From positions 143,093 through 207,092 of the forward strand of contig JAGAPR010000003.1 of the NCBI GenBank assembly GCA_017623155.1: a stretch of 64,000 nt of DNA. Direction: 5' to 3'. This DNA comes from Prevotella sp. (GTDB lineage Bacteria; Bacteroidota; Bacteroidia; Bacteroidales; Bacteroidaceae). Both the position numbers and the translations under genes were made by a program. Positions within the stretch are counted from its first letter, which is position 1. Each line of letters opens with the position of its first letter. Under the pieces are notes generated by a model, which did no database searches, was not told where the DNA came from, and saw nothing but the letters and a program-made list of their open reading frames with translations. Below are positions 32,149 through 40,486 of this stretch, piece after piece.

Positions 32149-32156
32149 CAAAGGTA
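32149..32156 (-). promoter_or_regulatory. Promoter -7 element TACCTTTG for the DEAD-box helicase
   Basis: Reverse-strand match; it places the transcript start near 32144, about 160 nt before the TTG start codon. Confidence 0.65.
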
Positions 32157-32283
32157 ATGAAAATAAATGACTTATGATAAGCTACAAGACAATTATTTTA
32201 CCGCAAGCCGCAAAACAACGCAAAGTTCACGATATCATAAAACACGACGAAAAGTCAATAATCGGCGTATTGCCAATATATCT

Positions 32284-32604
32284 TTACTCGATTGTCACGG
32301 CCGTACCCGTCACTGTAACCATCAGCATGCTGCCCGAAGCGCCCACCGTCTCATAATCGAAATCCACGCCCACGACAGCGTTGGCACCTGTCTCATGGGC
32401 TTGTTCCTGCATCTCTTGCATAGCGGTTTGCTTGGCTTTGCGCAACACTTTCTCATAACTGCCACTGCGTCCGCCCACTATATCGCGTATGCCGGCAAAA
32501 AAATCTTTCATGAAGTTCGCGCCTACTATCGTCTCACCGGAGACTATGCCATGATAAGCCACAATCCGCTTACCTTCTATCGTTGGTGTTGTTGTTACTA
32601 TCAT
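32284..32604 (-). CDS. YbjQ/UPF0145 family protein (heavy-metal-binding-like)
   Basis: 106 residues. [60 protein letters not shown] and [16 protein letters not shown] are the recognised YbjQ/DUF74 pattern. These form pentameric rings; some are annotated as metal-binding, but no function is established. Cytoplasmic, no signal peptide. It stands alone between the helicase and the IS relic. Confidence 0.93.
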   Translation of the reverse strand: MIVTTTPTIEGKRIVAYHGIVSGETIVGANFMKDFFAGIRDIVGGRSGSYEKVLRKAKQTAMQEMQEQAHETGANAVVGVDFDYETVGASGSMLMVTVTGTAVTIE

Positions 32605-32760
32605 TGTCGTTGATATATTATAAATTCGATAATTTTACACTGATTACAAATACCTGACGGTGAGCCCGATGAATTGTAACCGTCCGGGAATTTGATGATT
32701 GGCGAAAATTATTGTAACTTTAAGATATTGAAACTTAACAGATTACAAACAATAACCGCT

Positions 32761-32900
32761 ATGCTTACCGATGACAAAGTTACTGAAATTTTCTGTATTG
32801 CGGATGATTTCAGCAAAGTTTTTTTGATGTACAGATGAAAAAACATACACTGAAAAATTATTCAAAAACACAATTTATAATACATCTCCAAATGTTTTGT
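32761..32900 (+). pseudogene. N-terminal remnant of an IS982-like transposase
   Basis: MLTDDKVTEIFCIADDFSKV is the typical start of Bacteroidota IS982-family transposases. After FLMYR a stop appears; shifting frame restores FFDVQMKKHTLKN, as expected for the family (FDAxMxKxTL). So there is one frameshift, and everything after about 45 codons is gone, replaced by the 22-bp tandem array. No terminal inverted repeats could be identified. Confidence 0.6.
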
Positions 32901-33004
32901 ACTCGGATTACAAACGTCTTGTACTCGGATTACAAACGTCTTGTACTCGGATTACAAATGCCTTGTACTCGGATTACAAATGTCTTGTACTCCGAATACA
33001 AACA
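32895..33004. repeat. Five tandem 22-bp repeats with internal TTGTA/TACAA palindrome
   Basis: Units start at 32895, 32917, 32939, 32961 and 32983. Each carries TTGTACTCGGATTACAA (last unit TTGTACTCCGAATACAA), an inverted repeat TTGTA-N7-TACAA. The array has no spacers, so it is not CRISPR. It lies between the IS982 relic and the GH127 promoter. Confidence 0.9.
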
Positions 33005-33094
33005 AATGCCGTTCATCCGATATTGTGATATTACCGAAATCATGCCGGCTGCGACAAATTTCCATAAAACGGATTTTATCTTCCCGTTTTTTCT

Positions 33095-33102
33095 TATCTT
33101 TG
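33095..33102 (+). promoter_or_regulatory. Promoter -7 element TATCTTTG for the GH127 gene
   Basis: 62 bp before the ATG and 90 bp after the tandem array. Confidence 0.65.
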
Positions 33103-33163
33103 CGGATAGAAGACCTATATAACATACGGAACGATTAAAAACCTGATAAAATACGACAACGAC

Positions 33164-35197
33164 ATGAGAAAAAGCATTATCACAATGACTTTCGTATTGA
33201 CGGCGTGCGGTGTGACGGCACAAGACAACAAGTACGGCTATCCCAACACACCGGTGCCTTTCACGGCCGTGAAAATAGCCCCAGCGACTTTCTGGGGCGA
33301 CCGCATCAAGGCCGTGCGCGAGACCACCATCCCGCTGGCTTTCGGCAAATGCGAGAGCGAGGGACGATACGCCAACTTCGTGAAAGCGGCCAATCCGGGC
33401 GACGACTATGACGTAAAGACATTCATGGGCTTCTCGTTTGATGATACCGATGTATACAAGACCATCGAAGGGGCAAGCTATCTGTTGCAAACATATCCCG
33501 ACAAGCGACTGGAACAATACATAGACAGCGTGCTCGACATCGTTGCCGCGGCACAGGAACCCGACGGATATCTGTATACGGCACGCACCATCAACCCAAA
33601 GAAGCCGCATCCGTGGGCAGGCAACAAGCGCTGGGTGGCCGAAGAAAACCTGAGCCACGAGCTGTATAACCTCGGACACATGGCCGATGCCGCCTGCGCA
33701 CACTATCAGGCCACGGGCAGCAGCAAATTTCTCGATATAGTGAAACGCTATGCCGATTGCGTGATACGCGAGGTGGGACCGGCCGACGGACAGGCGCACG
33801 TGGTGCCGGGGCATCAGATTGCCGAGATGGCACTGGCCCGCATGTACGTGCTCACGGGCAACAGGAGCAATCTCGACGAGGCAAAGTTTTTCCTCGACAG
33901 GCGCGGCAGGACAAAGCGCAAGAACGCTTACAGCCAAAGCCACAAGCCCGTCACCGAGCAGGACGAGGCCGTGGGGCATGCCGTGAGAGCAGGATACATG
34001 TATGCCGGAATGGCCGACGTGGCGGCACTTACGGGCGACAGCTCGTACATCAAGGCCATCGACCGCATCTGTGAAAACATAATCGGCAAAAAATATTATA
34101 TCACCGGAGGCGTGGGAGCACGCCATGCCGGCGAGTCGTTCGGCGCAAACTACGAGCTGCCCAACCTCACGGCATACAACGAGACATGTGCCGCCATATC
34201 AATGGTATACCTGTTTCACCGAATGTTTCTCTTCCGCGGTGAGAGCAAATACATCGACTGTCTCGAACGAACATTGTACAATGGAGTGATAAGCGGCATG
34301 TCGGTAGACGGCGGACGCTTCTTCTATCCCAACCCGCTGGCATCGGACGGCAAGTATGCTTTCAATGCCGACGGCAACACCACACGGCAACCTTGGTTCG
34401 GATGCGCATGCTGTCCGAGCAACATCAGCCGCTTCATTCCGTCGCTGCCGGGATATATCTATGCCGTGAAAGGCAAGAACCTGTATGTCAATCTCTTTGC
34501 CGCCAACACGGCAACGATGAGTGTGGGCGGCGGAAAGGTGACACTGCAACAGGAGACGCAATACCCATGGAACGGCGACATCACCATCCGTGTGCTGAAA
34601 AGCAAGGCCAAGGATTTCACGATAAAGGTGCGCATACCGGGATGGGTACGCGGACAAGTCGTGCCGAGCGACCTCTACAGCTACGCCGACGACGTGAAGA
34701 CGGCATACACCATAACTGTGAACGGCGAAGAGGTGAAAGGCAGACCGACAGCCGACGGATATGTATCCCTCAACAGGCGCTGGAAACACGGCGACGTGGT
34801 GCGCGTAAACTTCGACATGCAGCCGCGTGTGGTAAAGGCCAACGCCAAGGTTGCCGACGACCGCGGCAAGATTGCCATAGAGCGCGGACCGCTTGTTTAC
34901 TGCGCCGAGCAGGCCGACAACAAGGGCTTCGACAGCCACCACGTGCTGCTGAGCCGCAAACCGAAATTCACGGTCTCAGACGGCCACGAAATCATCAATA
35001 CGGAAAATGGCAACCGGCCTTTCCACGTAACCAAGATAACAATAGACAACGCCCAATGCGCATCTATCGGCACCGACGGCACGCTGACCTCGAAAAATGT
35101 CGCTCTCACGCTCATTCCTTACTACGCATGGAACCATCGCGGAGCGGGACGCATGGACGTATGGATGGCGGAAGACTTCAACGGACTGGAAGAATAA
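33164..35197 (+). CDS. GH127 family glycoside hydrolase (beta-L-arabinofuranosidase-like)
   Basis: 677 residues with a signal peptide (MRKSIITMTFVLTACGVTAQ). The (alpha/alpha)6 toroid region contains YLYTARTINPKKPHPWAGNK, GHMADAACAHYQATG and HVVPGHQIAEMALARMY. The zinc/nucleophile site known from HypBA1 (Glu-x-Cys and Cys-Cys) is present: AYNETCAAISM and FGCACCPSNISRF. Beta-sandwich domains follow (IKVRIPGWVRGQ; RGPLVYCAEQ). GH127 enzymes remove beta-L-arabinofuranose from plant glycoproteins or arabinans. Periplasmic or surface location. It stands alone, not in a SusCD locus, behind a 22-bp repeat array. Confidence 0.93.
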   Translation: MRKSIITMTFVLTACGVTAQDNKYGYPNTPVPFTAVKIAPATFWGDRIKAVRETTIPLAFGKCESEGRYANFVKAANPGDDYDVKTFMGFSFDDTDVYKTIEGASYLLQTYPDKRLEQYIDSVLDIVAAAQEPDGYLYTARTINPKKPHPWAGNKRWVAEENLSHELYNLGHMADAACAHYQATGSSKFLDIVKRYADCVIREVGPADGQAHVVPGHQIAEMALARMYVLTGNRSNLDEAKFFLDRRGRTKRKNAYSQSHKPVTEQDEAVGHAVRAGYMYAGMADVAALTGDSSYIKAIDRICENIIGKKYYITGGVGARHAGESFGANYELPNLTAYNETCAAISMVYLFHRMFLFRGESKYIDCLERTLYNGVISGMSVDGGRFFYPNPLASDGKYAFNADGNTTRQPWFGCACCPSNISRFIPSLPGYIYAVKGKNLYVNLFAANTATMSVGGGKVTLQQETQYPWNGDITIRVLKSKAKDFTIKVRIPGWVRGQVVPSDLYSYADDVKTAYTITVNGEEVKGRPTADGYVSLNRRWKHGDVVRVNFDMQPRVVKANAKVADDRGKIAIERGPLVYCAEQADNKGFDSHHVLLSRKPKFTVSDGHEIINTENGNRPFHVTKITIDNAQCASIGTDGTLTSKNVALTLIPYYAWNHRGAGRMDVWMAEDFNGLEE

Positions 35198-35268
35198 ATC
35201 ATCAATTATCCGCGATTTGGCCAATCATGCCAAACCGGAAACAAGCATAAACAAACAATTACGGAATT

Positions 35269-35787
35269 ATGAAGATATGTATTTTTTGCTCGGCCAACAG
35301 CGATATCGACCCGGATTTCTTCACCGCCACCGAAGAGTTGGGACGCCGCGCGGCCGAAATGGGGCACACGATAGTATTCGGCGGATGTGACTTGGGACTC
35401 ATGGAGTGCATCGGGCGCGCCACACGGGAACACGGCGGGCGCACGATAGGTGTCGTGCCGTCGAAAGTGGAGGAACGGGGCCGCACAAGCCGACACATGG
35501 ACGTGCACATACCATGCGACAACCTTAGCGACCGCAAGGACCTCATGATGGCACAAAGCGACATGTTCGTGGCTTTGCCGGGCGGCATCGGCACGCTCGA
35601 CGAGATATTCACCGTGGCGGCATCGGCCACAATAGGATATCACTCGAAGCCCGTCGTGCTTTTTAATATCAAGGGATTTTGGGATAAACTCATCGCCACG
35701 CTCGATGATTTACAGTGCCGGGGCTTCATCCGCGGCAACTGGCGTAATGTCATCAGGGTGGCAAACTCGGTGGAAGAGATTTTTTAA
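35269..35787 (+). CDS. LOG family (TIGR00730) Rossmann-fold protein
   Basis: 172 residues. N-terminal KICIFCSANSDIDPDFFTAT, central GRRAAEMGHTIVFGGCDLGLM, and the family signature PGGIGTLDEIFTV (about 104-116). Related proteins are cytokinin-riboside monophosphate phosphoribohydrolases or nucleotide-binding proteins; here the activity is inferred. Its last 78 bp overlap, on the opposite strand, the 3' end of the flavodiiron protein gene. Confidence 0.92.
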   Translation: MKICIFCSANSDIDPDFFTATEELGRRAAEMGHTIVFGGCDLGLMECIGRATREHGGRTIGVVPSKVEERGRTSRHMDVHIPCDNLSDRKDLMMAQSDMFVALPGGIGTLDEIFTVAASATIGYHSKPVVLFNIKGFWDKLIATLDDLQCRGFIRGNWRNVIRVANSVEEIF

Positions 35788-36978
35788 CGCCTCTGCCATG
35801 GTGCGTCCGAGCTCCCGGCATTGGGCGGCGGTAACATCGTCGAGGCTCTGTTTTATCTCGACAACAGGCCCCACATGCTCGAAGTGAAGGTGGTCGTTGT
35901 TCCACTTTTCTATCTTTGCCACGGCCTTGCTTGCCCACGCATAACTGCCGAACCAGCCTATGAGATGGTTTTTTATGTCTCTGCCGGCAAGCTCACTGAG
36001 CAGCACATCCATCTCGTGATACAGTCCGGTGTTGTATGTCGGGGCACCCACTATCAGTCCGCGGTAGCGGAACACGTCGCGGATGATATACGAATGATGT
36101 GTCTTCGAGACGTTATACATCACTATGTTTCTCACTCCCGCCTCGCTCGCCGCACGTGCAATCTCCTCTGCCGCACGCTCGGTATTGCCGTACATCGTGC
36201 CGTAACAGATTACAAGTCCCGGCTCGGTGGCATACCGGCTCATGCCGTCGTACATGCCGACGACACGCTTTATGTTCTCATGCCACACCGGACCGTGGGT
36301 GGAACAGATGTAATCGAGGTTCACGCCGGCGAGCTTTTTCAGCGCGTTCTGCACCGGCACGCCGTATTTTCCGACGATATTCGAGTAGTAACGCACCATT
36401 TCGAGCCAGAAATGAGAGCAGTCGATGCGCGAGTCTGTGATGCCGCCGTTGAGTGCTCCGAAGCATCCGAAAGCGTCGCCGGAGAACAAAACGGTCTGCA
36501 TCCGGCCGACATCCGGCACGCTTGCAAGCGTCATCATCGTCTCTGGCCAGTGCACCATGGGCGTCATGACGAAGCTGAGCGTGGTTTGGCCGAGGCTTAT
36601 AGTGTCGCCGTTCTTCACCTCCACGCATCCGTCGCCGATGCCATAAAAGCCCTCCATCATGCCGAATGTCTTTTTATTGCCCACTATCCGCGCGTCGGGA
36701 TAGTACTTCTTTATCAGCGAAAGAGAGCCGCTGTGGTCGGGCTCCATGTGATTTATCACGATATAGTCTATCTGCCGGTCGCCGAGCACCGCGCGTATGT
36801 TTTCGATATACTGTGTGAAGAACGCGGCATCAACGGTATCCACGAGACACACTTTGTCGTCGACAATCAGGTAGGAGTTGTAAGACACTCCGTCGGGCAG
36901 CGGCCAAAGCCCTTCGAAAAGATGCTTGTTACGGTCGTTCACGCCTACATAATAGATATTGTTTGTTATTTTTTGCAT
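35710..36978 (-). CDS. Flavodiiron protein (A-type flavoprotein, O2/NO reductase)
   Basis: 422 residues. Metallo-beta-lactamase-like domain with the diiron ligand motif HMEPDHSGS (H-x-E-x-D-H, near residues 79-87), the later His in PMVHWPE and the Asp in FSGDAFG, plus HGPVWH. The C-terminal flavodoxin domain begins near 255 with ICYGTMYGNTERAAEEIA and has VGAPTYNTGLYHEMDVLL and GSYAWASKA. These cytoplasmic enzymes reduce O2 to water or NO to N2O and protect anaerobes. Start ATG 36978. The 3' end overlaps the convergent LOG gene by 78 bp, unusual but both C-termini look normal. Confidence 0.95.
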   Translation of the reverse strand: MQKITNNIYYVGVNDRNKHLFEGLWPLPDGVSYNSYLIVDDKVCLVDTVDAAFFTQYIENIRAVLGDRQIDYIVINHMEPDHSGSLSLIKKYYPDARIVGNKKTFGMMEGFYGIGDGCVEVKNGDTISLGQTTLSFVMTPMVHWPETMMTLASVPDVGRMQTVLFSGDAFGCFGALNGGITDSRIDCSHFWLEMVRYYSNIVGKYGVPVQNALKKLAGVNLDYICSTHGPVWHENIKRVVGMYDGMSRYATEPGLVICYGTMYGNTERAAEEIARAASEAGVRNIVMYNVSKTHHSYIIRDVFRYRGLIVGAPTYNTGLYHEMDVLLSELAGRDIKNHLIGWFGSYAWASKAVAKIEKWNNDHLHFEHVGPVVEIKQSLDDVTAAQCRELGRTMAEALKNLFHRVCHPDDITPVAADEAPAL

Positions 36979-37026
36979 AGTCTTTTTGATGTTTTTATGG
37001 TTTTTCTTTATCGGAGGACTAAGTTC

Positions 37027-37980
37027 TCATAGAGTTCCTTCCAACGCCATCTCGCGGCGCATCTCAGCCCCGAACTCCTTGTCCACCGAGTTGCTTATGC
37101 TCTTGCAACAGTTTGCCGAGAACCGCTGCGCGCAGCCGATGAGTCTGTCCCACTGCTCTTCGGCGAGACCGCGCTCTATCATGTCGCGTGTGATGCCGTA
37201 GCGTATCAGGCCGTAAACAAAGCCCGCATTGAAGTTGTCGCCCGCCCCTATGGTGCTCACGGTGTCGGTTTTCAGCACCGGATACGACTTGGCGAAATCG
37301 CCGTCGGCACGCAGTTCCACCGACTTGGAGCCTTGCGTGCAGATGAATTTTTTTGTATAGAAAGCTATCTCGCTGCGGTAAATCACATCGGGGTCGGTCT
37401 TGCGAAACATTATGTCAAAGTCTTCATTGCTGCCCCGCACGATATCGGCGTATTCAAGATTTTCGAGAATGTTGGGTGTCAACTTCATCACCTCGCCGCG
37501 ATGCGAAGCCCGATAGTTGACATCATAATACAGGATTGCTCCCCGCTCGCGGGCATATTCCAGAAAGCCGGCAACCTGCGGGCGTATAACGGGGTTGACG
37601 GCATAGTATGACCCGAACATCACGACGTCATCGCGCCGCACATCGGGATATGCGAAATCGAGCCGGTCGTGCGGATGATCTTTATAAAAGATATACTCGG
37701 CGTCGTTGTTCTCGTTGAGAAATGCAAGCGAGATTGGCGATTTGCTGTCGGGATACATATTAATGTTATCAGCATTCACGCCATTGTCTTTCAGGAAGTC
37801 GACTATCGTGCGGCCCACCCTGTCGTTGCCCGTCTCGCTTATGAACGTGGCGTTCACGCCCGAACGGCCGAGCGATATCACTCCGTTGAACACCGATCCG
37901 CCGGGCACCGCACCCACCGGGACATCGTTTTTGAATATTATGTCGAGCACAGTCTCGCCTATTCCTATTACTTTTCGCAT
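37027..37980 (-). CDS. PfkB family carbohydrate kinase
   Basis: 317 residues from ATG 37980 (MRKVIGIGETVLDIIFKND); the frame extends 131 codons upstream but that part crosses the promoter and is unrelated. PfkB motif 1: GGSVFNGVISLGRSGVNATF. Motif 2 with catalytic Asp: DTVSTIGAGDNFNAGFVYGL (near 253-272). Ribokinase fold; substrate probably fructose or another sugar or nucleoside. A TACCTTTG element lies at 38004-38011. It precedes the flavodiiron gene in the same direction with a 48-bp gap. Confidence 0.94.
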   Translation of the reverse strand: MRKVIGIGETVLDIIFKNDVPVGAVPGGSVFNGVISLGRSGVNATFISETGNDRVGRTIVDFLKDNGVNADNINMYPDSKSPISLAFLNENNDAEYIFYKDHPHDRLDFAYPDVRRDDVVMFGSYYAVNPVIRPQVAGFLEYARERGAILYYDVNYRASHRGEVMKLTPNILENLEYADIVRGSNEDFDIMFRKTDPDVIYRSEIAFYTKKFICTQGSKSVELRADGDFAKSYPVLKTDTVSTIGAGDNFNAGFVYGLIRYGITRDMIERGLAEEQWDRLIGCAQRFSANCCKSISNSVDKEFGAEMRREMALEGTL

Positions 37981-38003
37981 GTCGTTATTTCGTTTTATTG
38001 TCG

Positions 38004-38011
38004 CAAAGGTA
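38004..38011 (-). promoter_or_regulatory. Promoter -7 element TACCTTTG for the PfkB kinase gene
   Basis: Reverse-strand match 24 bp before the ATG. Confidence 0.6.
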
Positions 38012-38084
38012 GGCATTTTTTGAGTGATAAAGAGAGAGAAAAAACGTTTTTTAGCTAAAAAAAACTTACCCGGCTTCCGAAAAA

Positions 38085-39431
38085 TCACCCGGCACTGCCC
38101 CGCATCTGCCTGCGATATATCAGATAATACAACACTCCTGCGGTGGTGAGACACACGGGAAAAGCATACCACAGCCCCACAAGGCCGTAGCCGAGACGGA
38201 TGCCGAGCAGCCAGCTGAGGGGCAGCGAGACGATGAAATAGGAAAAGAACGCGGCATACATCATAGGCCGCACGCACGACATGCCGCGCAGAGCATTGGC
38301 AAAAGTGCACTGCAACCCGTCGCCAAACTGATATAATATCAGCGGGATGATGGTCTGCGAGACGAGCAGGCATACCTCGACACTGTCGTTAAACCACAGG
38401 CTTACCGTGCCGCGCAGCAGGAAAATTGGCACAGCCACAACCGCCGCCACAAGAATAATCATGCGGAAACCGGCTGCCGTCGTGGTGCGGATGGCTCCCA
38501 TGTCGCCCTGTCCGTGGAAATAGCTCACGCGCACCGATACCGCGGCGGCGAGGCCGTAGTAGACCATAAAGAACAATTGCGACACGGTGAGCATTATCTG
38601 ATGGGCGGCAAGAGACACTGTCCCCATCCACCCGACAAAGACAGCCGTGAGCGAAAAGGCAGCCGTCTCCATCCCCATCTGCGCCGCTATCGGCCAGCCG
38701 AGGGCGTTAAGCCGGCGGAACACGACGCCGTCGAAACGCGAGCGGCGGAAGCCCCGGCCGTAGACACGGTAGCGACGGGCACGGAAGAACAACGTGGCAA
38801 AGACGGCAAACATCACCATCCGCGAGAACATCGTGGATATTCCGGCACCGAGAAGCCCCATTTCGGGAAATCCGAACGCGCCATATATCAGCACATAGTT
38901 GCCCGAAATATTGAGAATGTTGCCCCCGACGAGCACATACATCGGTGTTTTGGTGTCGCCGATGGTATCGTAAAACTGCTTGAAAGTGTTCTGCCAGCAG
39001 ACAAACGGCAGCGAGACGATGTTCACAAGCAGATAAGGCCGCATCAGCGGAAGCAGCTCACCGGGCTGTCCGAGACGGTCGAGAAACAGGTAAAGCACCG
39101 ATACCACGACAAGTATAAGCGCGGCAAGCATCGTGTTTGCCGCCATCGCCGTGCGCATCACGCCGCCTATGCGGTCGTGCTCGCCACGCCCCACAAGATT
39201 GCCCACCACGGGAGTGAGCCCGTATGAGAATCCGAGCGCGAAGATAATGACAAGTATCAATATGTTGTTCACGAAACTGGCGGCTGCCAGTTCCACCGTG
39301 CTGTGATGCCCGATCATGAGCGTATCGGCAAAATTAAGAACGATTGTTCCTATCTGTCCGATGATTATCGGCACACCGAGACCGAGCAGCGCAGTGTAAT
39401 GACCTTTCCTTGTATCAGACGACTGTTTCAT
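38085..39431 (-). CDS. MATE family multidrug/organic cation efflux transporter
   Basis: 448 residues from ATG 39431 (MKQSSDTRKGHYTALLGLGV); an ATG two codons upstream is possible. Twelve membrane spans in two MatE halves: first half GLGVPIIIGQIGTIVLNFAD and TLMIGHHSTVELAAASF, second half with LNALGWPIAAQMGMETAAFS and VSLAAHQIMLTVSQLFFM. It would extrude cationic drugs or metabolites using Na+ or H+. The -7 element TACCTTTG (39454-39461) gives a very short leader. Confidence 0.94.
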   Translation of the reverse strand: MKQSSDTRKGHYTALLGLGVPIIIGQIGTIVLNFADTLMIGHHSTVELAAASFVNNILILVIIFALGFSYGLTPVVGNLVGRGEHDRIGGVMRTAMAANTMLAALILVVVSVLYLFLDRLGQPGELLPLMRPYLLVNIVSLPFVCWQNTFKQFYDTIGDTKTPMYVLVGGNILNISGNYVLIYGAFGFPEMGLLGAGISTMFSRMVMFAVFATLFFRARRYRVYGRGFRRSRFDGVVFRRLNALGWPIAAQMGMETAAFSLTAVFVGWMGTVSLAAHQIMLTVSQLFFMVYYGLAAAVSVRVSYFHGQGDMGAIRTTTAAGFRMIILVAAVVAVPIFLLRGTVSLWFNDSVEVCLLVSQTIIPLILYQFGDGLQCTFANALRGMSCVRPMMYAAFFSYFIVSLPLSWLLGIRLGYGLVGLWYAFPVCLTTAGVLYYLIYRRQMRGSAG

Positions 39432-39453
39432 AATCATTAGCCTATTGGGAATG

Positions 39454-39461
39454 CAAAGGTA
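39454..39461 (-). promoter_or_regulatory. Promoter -7 element TACCTTTG for the MATE gene
   Basis: Reverse-strand match 23 bp before the chosen ATG. From here to 39660 there is an AATTATGAATTACG word array (39470-39500) and otherwise nothing recognised. Confidence 0.6.
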
Positions 39462-39660
39462 GTGAATTTAATTATGAATTACGAATTATGAATTATGAAC
39501 TCGCAGCAAATGACAAGTTTCGGAGTGATAACAATTAATCATTGTAAAGTAATATAGTATTTAACTCGGAAACTGTCAAGTAAAACCAGTACCATACACC
39601 GCAGACAAAACGCTTAATCATACATGCCTGAAAGAGATTTGAAAGAGGCTGATAATAATA

Positions 39661-39698
39661 AAAAAGGGGGCCGCGACTCACATCGCAACCCCCTTTAC
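39661..39698 (-). terminator. Terminator of the fumarate reductase operon
   Basis: AAAGGGGGTTGCGATG / CATCGCGGCCCCCTTT-type stem: reverse strand AAAGGGGGTTGCGA, loop, TCGCGGCCCCCTTTTT, with a closing T-run; 30 bp past the frdB stop. Confidence 0.88.
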
Positions 39699-39726
39699 AA
39701 GTATTTAAATAACTATTAAAATAATA

Positions 39727-40482
39727 TCAATCGGCCAGTTTTGCCTTGATAAACTCGCGGTTCAAGCGGGCGATATTGGCGATAGATTCGTTCTTCGGAC
39801 ACTCGGCCTCGCAGGCACGGGTGTTCGTACAGTTACCGAAACCGAGCTCTTCCATCTTCATAACCATGGCCTTGGCACGCTTGGCTGCCTCGGGACGGCC
39901 TTGGGGAAGAAGTGCAAGCTGGCTCACCTTGGAACTTACGAAGAGCATGGCCGAGCCGTTCTTGCATGCGGCAACGCACGCTCCGCAACCGATACATGTG
40001 GCGCAGTCCATGGCCTCGTCGGCATTTTCCTTGGGTATGAGAATGGCATTGGCATCCTGTGCCTGTCCGGTGCGCACGCTTGTGTAGCCGCCGGCCTGAA
40101 TAATCTTGTCAAACGCAGAGCGATCCACCATACAATCCTTTATCACGGGATATGCGGCCGAGCGCCACGGCTCCACCGTTATCACGTCGCCGTCGTTGAA
40201 GCGGCGCATGTAAAGCTGGCATGTGGTGGCTCCCGTTGCCGGTCCGTGGGGATGACCGTTGATGTATAGCGAGCACATACCGCAGATACCCTCGCGGCAG
40301 TCGTGGTCAAACACGAACGGTTCGCTGCCCTCGCTGATAAGCTCTTCGTTGAGGATGTCGAGCATTTCGAGAAACGATGTGTCGTCGGGAATGTTCTTCA
40401 TCTCGCGTGTATCGAAATGGCCTTCGTCTTTCGGGCCGTTCTGCTTCCAATATTTCAGTGTGAAACTTATATTCTTAGCCAT
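39727..40482 (-). CDS. frdB: Fumarate reductase / succinate dehydrogenase iron-sulfur subunit
   Basis: 251 residues. [2Fe-2S] ligands in [18 protein letters not shown] and the later TTC (about 57-87); [4Fe-4S] motif [14 protein letters not shown] (about 150-163); [3Fe-4S]/[4Fe-4S] motif [12 protein letters not shown] (about 206-217). It passes electrons between the flavoprotein and the membrane cytochrome b. It is the third gene of the operon, 4 bp after frdA, and is followed by a strong terminator. In Bacteroidales this complex mainly works as fumarate reductase in the succinate/propionate pathway. Confidence 0.97.
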   Translation of the reverse strand: MAKNISFTLKYWKQNGPKDEGHFDTREMKNIPDDTSFLEMLDILNEELISEGSEPFVFDHDCREGICGMCSLYINGHPHGPATGATTCQLYMRRFNDGDVITVEPWRSAAYPVIKDCMVDRSAFDKIIQAGGYTSVRTGQAQDANAILIPKENADEAMDCATCIGCGACVAACKNGSAMLFVSSKVSQLALLPQGRPEAAKRAKAMVMKMEELGFGNCTNTRACEAECPKNESIANIARLNREFIKAKLAD

Positions 40483-40486
40483 ATTC

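Noticed and set aside
32930-34126. 398-codon open frame on the minus strand
   Set aside because: Antisense to GH127 and extending into the 22-bp tandem array; no family features.
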